Assembly (NCBI RefSeq): GCF_001401155.1
Contig: NZ_LJRO01000467.1
Span: 20,969-84,968, forward strand
Origin: Pseudomonas tremae
Lineage (GTDB): Bacteria > Pseudomonadota > Gammaproteobacteria > Pseudomonadales > Pseudomonadaceae
Length of the DNA stretch: 64,000 nucleotides
Direction: 5' to 3'
Shown here one piece after another: positions 18,009 through 27,125 of this stretch; the first letter of the stretch is position 1, and each line of letters opens with the position of its first letter. The notes beneath the pieces are model-generated. The model saw only the letters and a program-made list of their open reading frames with translations, was not told the origin of the DNA and made no database searches. Made by a program: the position numbers and the translations under genes.

Positions 18009-20057
18009 ATGACCGCCATGCGAACACACGAGAGCGACACATTGATCATTCGTCTTCTGCGCACCGGCTTTATCGGCTGCCTGGCTTTGCTCTTGATGGT
18101 TGAGATGGCGAGTACCCAGGCTGAAGAGCCTGAAACACCTGCCGCTGCTCAGTTGAGTCCTGCACAGCGTAGCTGGCTTGATCAGCATGGTCCTTTGCGG
18201 GTCGGTCTGGTGTTGCGTGCGCCCTATGCTCAGTTCGACCAGCGTTTACAGCAGTTGTCTGGTGCCAATGTCGACCTGATGAATGCACTGGCGGCCACCC
18301 TGCCGGCCGAGTTGCTGTGGCGAAACTTTGCCGATCAGGCGTCACTGGAAAAAGCCCTGAGCAATGGTGAAATCGACGTCGCCCCCGGTTTGATGCAAAC
18401 CCCTGCGGGGCTGCGTCTGTGGGTGTTTTCCGATCCGTATCTGCGGGTGTCGCAGCTGTTGATCGGCGAACGTGATGGCGGTACCGCCGTGGAACTGGAA
18501 AAACTCGACAGTCTTTCCAGGGTGGCGGTGCGTATGCCGAGCGCTACTGCCGATTACCTGCGTAGCAATTTTCCGCATTTGAACCTGCAAGGCGTGCCAT
18601 TGGAGCGTCAGGTGCTGCAATTGCTGCTCAGTCAGCAGGCACGTTACGCTGTGGTGGACGAGGCGCAACTGAGTCGCCTGCTGCGTGAGCCGGAGTTCGC
18701 CGGGCTGGCGGTAGTGGGAGATATCGGCCTCCCGCAACTGCTGCGTGTGGCTTCACGGCGCGACGCGCCTGAGCTGGCAGCTATCGTCAGCGAAGCCTTG
18801 CGGGCGATTCCTGCCAGGCAGCTGGAACAACTGCATGCTCGCTGGATGCCACTCACCCCGTCGCACCTCAGTGAATCGACAAAACTCTGGAAAAACCTGT
18901 GCATCCTGCTGCTGGTGATGCTGCTGGCCTGTTTTGCCATCGTGATCTGGCAACGTCGCCAGCAGCAGGCGCTGGAGCGGGAGGTGCTCGGCGGGCGTGA
19001 AGACCTTGCCCGCCACGTCGCCAGTGAAGAGGCGCTGCGTCTAGCGCAATTTTCCATTGATCAGAGCACCGTCGGTATTCTCTGGGTCAACTGGGACAGC
19101 CGCGTGCGCTATGCCAACCGGGCGGCGGAGTCCATGCTGGGCTATGCGCCGGGGCATGTGGTTGAGCGTCCTCTGATCGATTTCGATCCCGGTCTGCACA
19201 TGGATCGCTGGCTTCATCTGTGGAAGAGCGCACGTTCCAGTGAGGGCAGTCCGCAGGTGTTTGAGACCCATTGCCTGCGCGCCGATGGCAGTTTTCTGCC
19301 GGTTGACGTCTCGCTGAGCTTCCTGCGTTTTTGTGAAGCCGAATACCTGGTGGTGTTCCTCAGTGATGTCAGCGAACGCCGCCGCGCTCACGATCAGCTA
19401 CGCGAATTGTCCGCGCACCTGGAAAGCGTGCGCGAGGAGGAAAAAGGCCGTATTGCCAGGGAAGTTCATGACGAGTTGGGCCAGATGTTGACGGTCTTGA
19501 AGCTGGAGACGTCGATGTGCGAGCTGGCGTATGCCAGTCTCGACCCTGGCTTGAGTGAGCGGCTGGACAGCATGAAGCGCCTCATTGCCCAGTTGTTTCA
19601 GCTGGTGCGTGATGTCGCCACTGCGCTACGGCCGCCGATTCTCGACGCCGGCATTGCCTCGGCGATCGAATGGCAGGCACGCCGTTTCGAGGCGCGTACG
19701 CAGATTCCCTGTCTGGTGCAAGTGCCTGACAATCTTCCGTTGCTCAGTGATACCAAGGCTACCGGCATGTTCCGGATTCTTCAGGAGGCGTTGACCAACG
19801 TCATGCGTCATGCCGAGGCGCATACGGTGGACATCAGCCTGACGCTGCAAGACCAGATGCTATGCATGACCATCGCCGATGACGGAAAGGGCTTTGTCAT
19901 CGAGTCGGGCAGGGCGGTTTCATTCGGTCTGGTCGGGATGCGCGAGCGTGTGCTGATGCTCGGCGGCAGACTGGAGCTGGACAGCGAGCCAGGAGAGGGC
20001 ACAACCTTGCGCGCGTTCATCCCGCTGGACCCCACCGCTCAGGAGCGACAACCGTGA
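18009..20057 (+). CDS. agtS: Membrane sensor histidine kinase with periplasmic solute-binding domain (AgtS-type)
   Basis: A 682-residue kinase. After an N-terminal membrane segment/signal comes a periplasmic SBP_bac_3 domain (about 55-285), then a transmembrane helix (LCILLLVMLLACFAIVIW, near 298-315), a PAS domain (about 345-460) and a NarL-type HisKA_3 domain whose AREVHDELGQ places the phospho-acceptor at His487, then a HATPase (EALTNVMRHAEA, DDGKGF). The neighbouring regulator and ABC transporter match the P. aeruginosa agtSR-agtABCD locus, reported to sense GABA and delta-aminovalerate and implicated in the response to peptidoglycan fragments. The ligand here is inferred. Confidence 0.87.
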   Translation: MTAMRTHESDTLIIRLLRTGFIGCLALLLMVEMASTQAEEPETPAAAQLSPAQRSWLDQHGPLRVGLVLRAPYAQFDQRLQQLSGANVDLMNALAATLPAELLWRNFADQASLEKALSNGEIDVAPGLMQTPAGLRLWVFSDPYLRVSQLLIGERDGGTAVELEKLDSLSRVAVRMPSATADYLRSNFPHLNLQGVPLERQVLQLLLSQQARYAVVDEAQLSRLLREPEFAGLAVVGDIGLPQLLRVASRRDAPELAAIVSEALRAIPARQLEQLHARWMPLTPSHLSESTKLWKNLCILLLVMLLACFAIVIWQRRQQQALEREVLGGREDLARHVASEEALRLAQFSIDQSTVGILWVNWDSRVRYANRAAESMLGYAPGHVVERPLIDFDPGLHMDRWLHLWKSARSSEGSPQVFETHCLRADGSFLPVDVSLSFLRFCEAEYLVVFLSDVSERRRAHDQLRELSAHLESVREEEKGRIAREVHDELGQMLTVLKLETSMCELAYASLDPGLSERLDSMKRLIAQLFQLVRDVATALRPPILDAGIASAIEWQARRFEARTQIPCLVQVPDNLPLLSDTKATGMFRILQEALTNVMRHAEAHTVDISLTLQDQMLCMTIADDGKGFVIESGRAVSFGLVGMRERVLMLGGRLELDSEPGEGTTLRAFIPLDPTAQERQP

Positions 20058-20683
20058 TTCGTGTTTTGGTAGCTGAAGATCACACTATCGTGCGTGAAGG
20101 GATCAAGCAGCTGATTGGCCTGGCCAGGGATCTGCAAGTGGTGGGCGAGGCCAGCAATGGCGAGCAGTTGCTTGAGACCCTGCGCCATGTGGCCTGTGAA
20201 GTGGTATTGCTGGATATTTCCATGCCAGGCGTTAACGGCCTGGAGGCGATTCCGCGGATTCGTGCACTGGTCAATCCGCCAGCGATCCTGGTGTTGTCAA
20301 TGCACAACGAGGCGCAAATGGCAGCGCGCGCCTTGAAAGTCGGCGCCGCAGGTTATGCAACCAAGGACAGCGACCCTGCACTGCTGCTGACGGCTATTCG
20401 CCGGGTCGCGGCAGGCGGGCGTTATATCGACCCCGATCTTGCCGACCGCATGGTCTTCGAAGTAGGCCTTACCGATAACCGGCCTTTGCATTCGCTACTG
20501 TCGGAGCGCGAGTTTTCGGTGTTCGAGCGTCTGGCTCAGGGCGCCAATGTCAACGACATCGCCCAGCAACTGGCCCTGAGCAGCAAGACCATCAGCACCC
20601 ACAAGGCGCGGTTGATGCAGAAAATGAAGCTCAACTCGCTGGCCGACCTCGTCAAATACGCGATGGAGCACAAACTGCTCTGA
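20054..20683 (+). CDS. agtR: NarL/LuxR-family response regulator (AgtR-type)
   Basis: A 209-residue regulator that begins with GTG overlapping the sensor stop (GTGA). The receiver domain has acidic residues at VAEDH and the phospho-acceptor Asp54 in LLDISMPGVNG. A LuxR-type helix-turn-helix occupies the last 65 residues (LSEREFSVFERLAQGANVNDIA...SSKTISTHKARLMQKM). It probably activates the downstream transporter operon. Confidence 0.9.
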   Translation: MIRVLVAEDHTIVREGIKQLIGLARDLQVVGEASNGEQLLETLRHVACEVVLLDISMPGVNGLEAIPRIRALVNPPAILVLSMHNEAQMAARALKVGAAGYATKDSDPALLLTAIRRVAAGGRYIDPDLADRMVFEVGLTDNRPLHSLLSEREFSVFERLAQGANVNDIAQQLALSSKTISTHKARLMQKMKLNSLADLVKYAMEHKLL

Positions 20684-21099
20684 GTCTGAAAACGACACCT
20701 CAGCAGAGTGTCGGGCCGATGCTTTGCTCATCGCTATGCGTGCGCCCTGAAGAGCCTGGAATCTGAGCTTCTGCCCAAAGGGCGTGGGAGCTTCAGGAGG
20801 TTACGACGGCTGCGATGGGCTGCGAAGCGGCCCCAAAACCGGCCATCTTGATTAATCTGACCTAGTGAGGTCGCCGGTCTTGCTTCCGGTCCCCGGCAGT
20901 TCGCGGACAAGTCCGCTACCACACTGCCCCCTTAGTGGATAACGATGGTCTCAACTAGCTCAATCGCGCCATCTCTGTAGGGCAATTCCTACGCCTAGCC
21001 TTCCAGCTTGCCTGGGTGATTCTCTCTCGGCCCCCGATTTGCGGGGGATGCAGGCTGCTCTAGTCTTGGGCCTACGCAGACAAAACAAAGGTGTGGGTG
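20684..21099. other. Intergenic region before the ABC transporter operon, with REP-like hairpins
   Basis: About 415 bp without a gene. The left part carries phrases often found between genes of P. syringae: a GCGATGGGCTGCGAAGCGGCC-type segment near 20811 and the palindrome GCGGACAAGTCCGC at 20903-20916. The right part should hold the transporter promoter. A hairpin CCCCCG-ATTTG-CGGGGG (21031-21047) lies about 50 bp before the start codon. I could not assign -35 and -10 boxes with confidence. Confidence 0.45.
20903..20916. repeat. REP-like palindrome
   Basis: A perfect 14-bp palindrome, GCGGACAAGTCCGC apart from its two central As, within GC-rich intergenic sequence after agtR. It fits the short REP-type repeats common in pseudomonads. 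It has no T-run, so it is not a canonical terminator. Confidence 0.5.
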
Positions 21100-22224
21100 A
21101 TGAGCGACGTCGATACAAGCGCTGGGGCAAATGATGTTCTGGTCAGCTTTCGTGGTGTGCAAAAGAGCTACGACGGCGAAGCACTGATCGTCAAAGACCT
21201 TAACCTAGACATTCGCAAAGGCGAATTCCTGACCCTGCTTGGCCCGTCCGGCTCTGGCAAGACCACCAGCCTGATGATGCTGGCCGGCTTCGAAACGCCA
21301 ACGGCGGGCGAAATCCTCCTGGGTGGTCGTGCCATTAATAACGTGCCACCGCACAAGCGCGATATCGGCATGGTGTTTCAGAACTACGCTCTGTTCCCGC
21401 ACATGACGGTTGCCGAGAACCTCGCGTTCCCGCTGACGGTGCGCGGCATGAGCAAAACGGATGTCGGCGAGAAGGTCAAAAAAGCATTGGGCATGGTCCA
21501 GCTGGACACGTTCGCGCATCGCTACCCTGCGCAGTTGTCCGGCGGTCAGCAGCAGCGTGTGGCTTTGGCGCGTGCGCTGGTGTTCGAACCGCAACTGGTG
21601 CTGATGGACGAACCGCTCGGCGCGCTCGACAAGCAACTGCGTGAGCACATGCAGATGGAGATCAAACACCTGCATCAGCGCCTAGGCGTGACCGTGGTCT
21701 ATGTGACCCACGACCAGGGTGAAGCCCTGACCATGTCAGACCGGGTTGCGGTGTTCCATCAGGGCGAGATCCAGCAGATCGCGCCGCCGCGCAGCCTGTA
21801 CGAGGAACCGAAAAATACCTTTGTGGCCAACTTCATCGGCGAGAACAACCGGCTCAACGGGCGGCTGGTCAGCCAGGACGGCGACCGCTGCGTGGTCGAG
21901 CTGGAGCGCGGTGAGAAAATACACGCGCTGGCAATCAACGTCGGCCAGCCGGGTGGCCCGGTGACGCTGTCCATCAGGCCCGAGCGCATCCATCTCAACG
22001 GCCGGAGCGAAAGCTGTGCCAACCGTTTTTCCGGTCGTGTGGCCGAGTTCATTTACCTCGGTGATCACGTTCGTGTGCGTCTTGAAGTAGCAGGCAAGAC
22101 CGACTTCTTCGTTAAACAGCCTATCGCCGAACTGGACTCGACACTGAACGTGGGCGACGTGGTGCCCATCGGCTGGCAAGTCGAGCATGTGCGTGCGCTC
22201 GATCCCTTGCAGCAAGTGCATTGA
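21100..22224 (+). CDS. agtA: ABC transporter ATP-binding protein (polyamine/GABA type, AgtA)
   Basis: A 374-residue PotA-like ATPase. It has Walker A GPSGSGKTTS, Q-loop VFQNYALFPHMT, signature LSGGQQQRVALARAL, Walker B LVLMDEPLGALD, the switch His in VTHDQGEAL, and a C-terminal TOBE domain. The ATG at 21100 sits behind AAAGGTG; a GTG nine bases upstream is less likely. First gene of the four-gene transporter operon next to the AgtSR-type two-component system, so GABA or delta-aminovalerate uptake is likely but not proved. Confidence 0.88.
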   Translation: MSDVDTSAGANDVLVSFRGVQKSYDGEALIVKDLNLDIRKGEFLTLLGPSGSGKTTSLMMLAGFETPTAGEILLGGRAINNVPPHKRDIGMVFQNYALFPHMTVAENLAFPLTVRGMSKTDVGEKVKKALGMVQLDTFAHRYPAQLSGGQQQRVALARALVFEPQLVLMDEPLGALDKQLREHMQMEIKHLHQRLGVTVVYVTHDQGEALTMSDRVAVFHQGEIQQIAPPRSLYEEPKNTFVANFIGENNRLNGRLVSQDGDRCVVELERGEKIHALAINVGQPGGPVTLSIRPERIHLNGRSESCANRFSGRVAEFIYLGDHVRVRLEVAGKTDFFVKQPIAELDSTLNVGDVVPIGWQVEHVRALDPLQQVH

Positions 22225-22306
22225 TCTACCGACAAAAGCAATAACAGAGGCGACCTGATCGCTCATCCCAATCGCTTACCAACACTGCTCGTGGAGAAAA
22301 GAATCT

Positions 22307-23341
22307 ATGTTGAAGTCTTTGAAGTTCACCGCCATCACGTTGGGCATGATGTGCGCTGCGCAAGCCATGGCCGCGACCGACCTGACCGTCATTTCCTTTG
22401 GCGGCGCCAACAAGGCCGCGCAGGAAAAAGCGTTCTACGCGCCTTGGGAGAAGGCCGGTAACGGCAAGATCATCGCCGGTGAGTACAACGGCGAAATGGC
22501 CAAGGTCAAAACCATGGTCGACACCAAAAGCGTTTCCTGGGACCTGGTAGAAGTCGAATCGCCAGAACTGGCTCGCGGCTGCGACGAAGACATGTTCGAG
22601 GAACTCGACCCGAAACTGCTCGGCAATGCCGCTGATTTCGTTCCCGGCGCCATCACCACCTGTGGCGCAGGCTTCTTCGTCTGGTCCACCGTGCTGGCCT
22701 ACAACGCCGACAAGGTTGCCAGTGCTCCGAGCGGCTGGGTCGATTTCTGGGACACCAAGAAATTCCCCGGCAAGCGCGGCCTGCGCAAAGGCGCCAAGTA
22801 CACACTGGAATTCGCACTGATGGCTGATGGCGTTGCACCAAAGGACGTCTACAAAGTACTGGCCAGCAAAGACGGTCAGGACCGCGCGTTCAAGAAACTC
22901 GATGAACTCAAGCCGAACATCCAGTGGTGGGAAGCGGGCGCGCAGCCACCGCAGTACCTTGCTTCCGGTGACGTGGTGATGAGTTCGGCCTACAACGGCC
23001 GTATCGCTGCCGTGCAAAAAGAGAGCAACCTGAAAGTGGTCTGGACCGGTGGGGTGTATGACTTCGACGCCTGGGCGATTCCAAAGGGCTCGAAAAACGC
23101 CGATGCAGCGAAGAAGTTCATCGCCTTCATGCTGAGCCCCGAGCAACAGAAGGTCTACTCGCAGAACATCGCCTACGGCCCGGCAAACACCCAGGCGGTC
23201 AAGCTGCTGGACAAAAAGACCCTGCAAGACATGCCGACCACACCTGAGAACATCAAGGATCAGGTGCAGATGGATGTGGCGTTCTGGACCGACAACGGCG
23301 AGTCCCTTGAGCAGCGTTTCACTGCCTGGGCTGCCAAGTAA
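22307..23341 (+). CDS. agtB: ABC transporter periplasmic solute-binding protein (AgtB)
   Basis: A 344-residue SBP_bac_6/PotD-like protein with a clear signal peptide (FTAITLGMMCAAQAMA, cleavage near 22-23). The mature N terminus TDLTVISFGG is typical of spermidine/putrescine-type binding proteins. GGAG lies 11 bases ahead of the ATG. It probably binds the transported amine. A GC-rich hairpin after the stop (23364-23389) may favour a high level of this protein relative to the permeases. Confidence 0.88.
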   Translation: MLKSLKFTAITLGMMCAAQAMAATDLTVISFGGANKAAQEKAFYAPWEKAGNGKIIAGEYNGEMAKVKTMVDTKSVSWDLVEVESPELARGCDEDMFEELDPKLLGNAADFVPGAITTCGAGFFVWSTVLAYNADKVASAPSGWVDFWDTKKFPGKRGLRKGAKYTLEFALMADGVAPKDVYKVLASKDGQDRAFKKLDELKPNIQWWEAGAQPPQYLASGDVVMSSAYNGRIAAVQKESNLKVVWTGGVYDFDAWAIPKGSKNADAAKKFIAFMLSPEQQKVYSQNIAYGPANTQAVKLLDKKTLQDMPTTPENIKDQVQMDVAFWTDNGESLEQRFTAWAAK

Positions 23342-23363
23342 CCCGGCTGTGTGAGTCAGATCC

Positions 23364-23389
23364 GGGCGCTCCTGTTGCCGGGGGCGCCC
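23364..23389 (+). promoter_or_regulatory. Intra-operon hairpin after the solute-binding protein gene
   Basis: Arms GGGCGCTCC (23364-23372) and GGGGCGCCC (23381-23389) form a 9-bp stem with one G-T pair and an 8-base loop, with no T-run. Such hairpins after binding-protein genes commonly protect the upstream mRNA from 3' decay or attenuate the permease genes. Confidence 0.55.
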
Positions 23390-23416
23390 CCTTGTTGAAA
23401 GATTCCGGAGTTCGCT

Positions 23417-24664
23417 ATGGCCATCGCCGTGCCCTTGACTGAAGGCGCCAGCCCCACTTTGAAGCAACGCCTCGCTCGCGCCGAGCGGGTCAACCGCTGG
23501 AAGGCTCAGGCATTGATCGCGCCGTTGGTGATTTTCCTGCTGTTGGTGTTTCTGGTGCCCATCGCCGCGCTGCTCTACAAGAGTGTCGGCAACCCTGAGG
23601 TCGTGACTGCATTGCCGACCACCGTGGTAGAAGTGCAGAAATGGGACGGCAAAGGGCTGCCGCCCGAGTCGGTCTACAAGGCGCTGAGCCTGGACTTGGC
23701 TGAAACGCGCAAGAATTCCACGCTGGGTGACCTGTCCAAGCGTCTGAACATGGAGCTGGCCGGTTATCGCAGCCTGCTCAGCAAGACCGCCCGCGCGCTA
23801 CCGTTCAAGACCGAACCGGCTTCCTATAAAGAAGCGCTGGAGGCACTGGATGAACGTTGGGGCGACCCCGCCTACTGGCAGGCGGTGCGCCGCAACACCA
23901 AAAGCGTCACGCCGTATTACCTGTTGGCGGCGTTGGACCATCGCATCGATGATCTGGGCGAAGTGGCCCCCGCGACCCCGGACCAGGCGATCTATCTGGA
24001 TATATTCGCCCGCACCTTTTGGATGGGCCTGGTGATCACCGCGATCTGTCTGGTGCTGGCCTATCCGCTGGCGTACCTGCTGGCCAACCTGCCGGCACGG
24101 CAAAGCAACCTGCTGATGATCCTGGTGCTGCTGCCGTTCTGGACCTCGATTCTGGTGCGTGTGGCGGCCTGGATTGTGCTGCTGCAATCGAGCGGGCTGA
24201 TCAACAGCGCGCTGCTGGCGATGGGCATTATCGACAAGCCGCTGGAACTGGTCTTCAACCGGGTCGGCGTGTACATCTCGATGGTGCACATCATGCTGCC
24301 GTTCATGATCCTGCCGATCTACAGCGTGATGAAAAACATCTCCCCGACCTACATGCGTGCTGCCATTTCGCTGGGCTGCCACCCGTTTGCCAGCTTCTGG
24401 CGCGTGTACTTCCCGCAGACCTACGCGGGGATAGGTGCCGGCTGCCTGCTGGTGTTCATTCTGTCGATCGGCTACTACATCACCCCGGCCTTGCTGGGCA
24501 GCCCGAATGACCAGATGGTCAGTTATTTCGTGGCTTTCTACACCAACACCAGCATCAATTGGGGCATGGCAACCGCGCTTGGCGGGTTGCTGTTGTTGGC
24601 AACCATCGTGCTTTACCTGATTTATAGCTGGCTGGTCGGCGCCAGCCGCCTGCGATTGAGCTGA
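23417..24664 (+). CDS. agtC: ABC transporter permease (PotB-like, AgtC)
   Basis: Inner-membrane permease of 415 residues, against about 285 for PotB. The excess is a soluble region of about 140 residues between the first membrane helix (LIAPLVIFLLLVFLVPIAAL) and the second (FWMGLVITAICLVLAYPLAYL), which should lie in the periplasm. The C-terminal part is a standard BPD_transp_1 domain with the EAA-like loop AAISLGCHPFASFWRVYFPQT. GGAG precedes the ATG. Confidence 0.88.
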   Translation: MAIAVPLTEGASPTLKQRLARAERVNRWKAQALIAPLVIFLLLVFLVPIAALLYKSVGNPEVVTALPTTVVEVQKWDGKGLPPESVYKALSLDLAETRKNSTLGDLSKRLNMELAGYRSLLSKTARALPFKTEPASYKEALEALDERWGDPAYWQAVRRNTKSVTPYYLLAALDHRIDDLGEVAPATPDQAIYLDIFARTFWMGLVITAICLVLAYPLAYLLANLPARQSNLLMILVLLPFWTSILVRVAAWIVLLQSSGLINSALLAMGIIDKPLELVFNRVGVYISMVHIMLPFMILPIYSVMKNISPTYMRAAISLGCHPFASFWRVYFPQTYAGIGAGCLLVFILSIGYYITPALLGSPNDQMVSYFVAFYTNTSINWGMATALGGLLLLATIVLYLIYSWLVGASRLRLS

Positions 24665-24675
24665 GGAGCGCCACC

Positions 24676-25497
24676 ATGTTGAATCCATACACATCGCCGA
24701 TCGAGCGCATCTGGTATTACGCCTTGCGCATCCTCTGCGCGCTGATCCTGCTCTTTCTCGTGCTGCCGGTGCTGGTCATCGTGCCACTGTCATTCAACTC
24801 AGGCAGCTTTCTGGTCTACCCGCTGCAAGGCTTCTCGTTGCAGTGGTATCAGGATTTCTTCCATTCTGCGGAATGGATGCGCGCCTTGAAAAACAGCATG
24901 ATCGTCGCCCCGGCGGCGACATTGCTGGCGATGGGCTTCGGCACGCTGGCGGCGATTGGCCTGACACGCGGCAACTTTCCCGGCAAGGCGCTGGTCATGG
25001 CCCTGGTGATTTCGCCGATGGTGGTGCCGGTGGTGATCGTCGGTGTCGCCAGTTACCTGTTCTTCGCGCCTCTGGGCCTGGGCAACAGTTACACCTCGCT
25101 GATTCTGGTCCATGCCGTATTGGGCGTGCCGTTCGTCATCATTACCGTTTCAGCGACATTGCAGGGCTTCAATCACAACCTGGTGCGCGCCGCTGCGAGC
25201 CTTGGCGCATCGCCGCTGACAGCCTTCCGCCGCGTGACCCTGCCATTGATCGCGCCGGGGGTGATCTCCGGTGCGCTGTTTGCCTTCGCCACCTCGTTCG
25301 ACGAAGTGGTCGTCACGCTGTTTCTGGCCGGGCCGGAGCAGGCAACCTTGCCCCGGCAGATGTTCAGCGGCATCCGCGAAAACCTCAGCCCGACCATCGC
25401 TGCCGCAGCGACTCTGCTGATCGGCTTTTCGGTGTTACTGCTGCTGGTGCTGGAGTGGTTGAGGGGGCGTAGCGAAAAGCTGAGAACGGCTCAGTAA
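24676..25497 (+). CDS. agtD: ABC transporter permease (PotC-like, AgtD)
   Basis: Second membrane subunit, 273 residues, near the usual PotC length. Six predicted helices and the EAA-loop AAASLGASPLTAFRRVTLPLIAPG. It starts 11 bp after the first permease with GAGG ahead of the ATG. Probable end of the operon, since rpe follows after 138 bp. Confidence 0.88.
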   Translation: MLNPYTSPIERIWYYALRILCALILLFLVLPVLVIVPLSFNSGSFLVYPLQGFSLQWYQDFFHSAEWMRALKNSMIVAPAATLLAMGFGTLAAIGLTRGNFPGKALVMALVISPMVVPVVIVGVASYLFFAPLGLGNSYTSLILVHAVLGVPFVIITVSATLQGFNHNLVRAAASLGASPLTAFRRVTLPLIAPGVISGALFAFATSFDEVVVTLFLAGPEQATLPRQMFSGIRENLSPTIAAAATLLIGFSVLLLLVLEWLRGRSEKLRTAQ

Positions 25498-25635
25498 TCG
25501 GGAGGCCGCCAGGCGCGGCAGGTTTCGGGTTGCACGCTGAAGCAAATCCATAGGCATGCAGCTTGAGGCTTACCGCTCCAGGCCCCGGTTGGCATACAAT
25601 GCGCACCACCGTGATTCTGCTCAAACAGGTGCGTC

Positions 25636-26310
25636 ATGCAGCCCTTCGTTATTGCCCCATCGATCCTTTCCGCTGACTTCGCCCGTCTGGGTGAGGAAGT
25701 CGACAACGTGCTGTCCTGCGGCGCTGATTTCGTTCACTTCGATGTCATGGACAATCATTACGTCCCGAACCTCACTATCGGCCCGATGGTGTGCAGCGCG
25801 CTGCGCAAATATGGCGTCACTGCACCGATTGACGTGCACCTGATGGTCAGCCCGGTGGATCGCATCATCGGCGATTTCATCGAAGCCGGTGCCACCTACA
25901 TCACCTTTCACCCGGAAGCGACCCAGCATATCGACCGTTCGCTGCAGTTGATCCACGAAGGCGGCTGCAAGGCCGGTCTGGTGTTTAACCCTGCAACGCC
26001 GTTGAACCTGCTGGAGTACGTGATGGACAAGGTCGACATGATCCTGCTCATGAGCGTCAACCCGGGTTTCGGCGGACAGAAGTTCATTCCCGGTACGCTC
26101 AACAAGCTGCGCGAAGCACGAGCGCTGATCGATGCGTCGGGCCGCGATATCCGTCTGGAAATCGACGGTGGCGTCAATGTCAATAACATCCGCGAAATCG
26201 CGGCGGCAGGTGCCGATACCTTCGTCGCAGGCTCGGCGATTTTCAACGCCCCGGACTATCGCGAAGTGATCGACAAGATGCGCGCAGAACTGGCGTCTGC
26301 CCGCGCATGA
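25636..26310 (+). CDS. rpe: Ribulose-phosphate 3-epimerase
   Basis: Interconverts ribulose-5-phosphate and xylulose-5-phosphate in the pentose phosphate pathway. The TIM barrel of 224 residues has IAPSILSADFARLGEEV, the metal/catalytic segments HFDVMDNHYVPNLTIGP and VDVHLMV-like IDVHLMV, SVNPGFGGQKF and EIDGGVN. It overlaps gph by ATGA and probably forms one transcription unit with it. Confidence 0.96.
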   Translation: MQPFVIAPSILSADFARLGEEVDNVLSCGADFVHFDVMDNHYVPNLTIGPMVCSALRKYGVTAPIDVHLMVSPVDRIIGDFIEAGATYITFHPEATQHIDRSLQLIHEGGCKAGLVFNPATPLNLLEYVMDKVDMILLMSVNPGFGGQKFIPGTLNKLREARALIDASGRDIRLEIDGGVNVNNIREIAAAGADTFVAGSAIFNAPDYREVIDKMRAELASARA

Positions 26311-27125
26311 GCGGCTTTGAAAAGCTGTTTGCAGGCCAACTGCCCAAGCTGATCATGTTCGACCTGGACGGCACTCTGGTGGACTCGGTTCCCGACCTCG
26401 CTGTTGCAGTCGACAAAATGCTGGCTGAGCTGGGCCGGCCACCTGCAGGTCTGGAGTCGGTTCGTGGCTGGGTCGGCAACGGTGCGCCAGTGCTGGTGCG
26501 CCGTGCGCTTGCCAATAACCTCGAGCACAGCAGTGTCGACGATGCGCTGGCCGAGCGGGGGCTGGATATCTTCATGCGCGCCTATGCCGAAAAGCACGAG
26601 TTCACTGTGGTGTATCCGGGCGTGCGCGAAACCTTGAAGTGGTTGCAGAAGATGGGCGTCGAGATGGCCCTGATCACCAACAAGCCGGAGCGCTTCGTTG
26701 CGCCACTGCTGGATGAAATGAAGCTAGGGCGCTTTTTTCGCTGGATCATCGGCGGCGATACCATGCCGCAGAAAAAACCCGACCCTGCCGCGTTGTTTTT
26801 CGTGATGAAGATGGCCGGTGTTCCTGCCTCGCAGTCACTGTTTGTCGGCGATTCGCGCAGTGATGTGCTGGCTGCGAAGGGTGCCGGTGTAGCCTGCGTT
26901 GCATTGAGCTATGGCTACAACCACGGCAGGCCGATTGCCGAGGAAAACCCGGCGATGGTCATTGATGATCTGCGCAGATTGATTCCCGGTTGCCTGGATC
27001 TGGACGCTGAGATACTGTTGCCCGACGTCAAACGTCCCTCCTCAAGAGAATCCATCGTGGTGGTCACTCGCAAACTCTGGATGAAAGTCATCAAGGCCCT
27101 GGCCCGCTGGCGTTGGCGCGCCTGA
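26307..27125 (+). CDS. gph: Phosphoglycolate phosphatase (HAD family)
   Basis: HAD hydrolase that removes 2-phosphoglycolate. The 272 residues carry motif I DLDGTLVDS (near 19-27), motif II ITNKP and motif IV GDSRSDVLAAKGAG. E. coli Gph is about 252 residues; here the protein extends past the HAD fold by a tail that ends in MKVIKALARWRWRA. That tail is in the same frame as a Trp-rich peptide nearly identical to one upstream of trpG, so the 3' end of gph doubles as the trpE leader. Confidence 0.93.
   Translation: MSGFEKLFAGQLPKLIMFDLDGTLVDSVPDLAVAVDKMLAELGRPPAGLESVRGWVGNGAPVLVRRALANNLEHSSVDDALAERGLDIFMRAYAEKHEFTVVYPGVRETLKWLQKMGVEMALITNKPERFVAPLLDEMKLGRFFRWIIGGDTMPQKKPDPAALFFVMKMAGVPASQSLFVGDSRSDVLAAKGAGVACVALSYGYNHGRPIAEENPAMVIDDLRRLIPGCLDLDAEILLPDVKRPSSRESIVVVTRKLWMKVIKALARWRWRA
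26990..27018 (+). promoter_or_regulatory. Candidate trpE promoter inside gph
   Basis: TTGCCT (26990-26995), a 17-bp spacer and TACTGT (27013-27018) lie within the gph coding sequence, about 65 bp before the ATG of the Trp leader peptide. Sequence match only; both boxes are imperfect. Confidence 0.5.
27081..27125 (+). CDS. trpL: Trp leader peptide of trpE, nested in frame at the end of gph
   Basis: Fourteen residues, MKVIKALARWRWRA, with two Trp codons separated by Arg, ending 70 bp before the trpE start. A near copy (MRVIKAHARWRWRA) lies before trpG, and the differences are mostly synonymous or conservative, so the peptide itself is under selection. The similarity extends upstream (RKLW against SKLL), so translation may begin at GTG 27057 or 27060, adding a third Trp codon. 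GC-rich inverted repeats follow the stop (GCCGG-CCCG-CCGGC). Attenuation of trpE and trpGDC has been reported in P. putida; start and terminator here are inferred. Confidence 0.7.
   Translation: MKVIKALARWRWRA

Noticed and set aside
20684..21099. CRISPR or small-RNA gene in the gap before the transporter
   Set aside because: No regularly spaced repeats; the hairpins are REP-like and lack the T-run of a sRNA terminator.
22226..23467. Minus-strand open frame of 413 codons opposite the solute-binding protein gene
   Set aside because: Antisense shadow; the plus-strand gene has signal peptide, family motifs and ribosome site.
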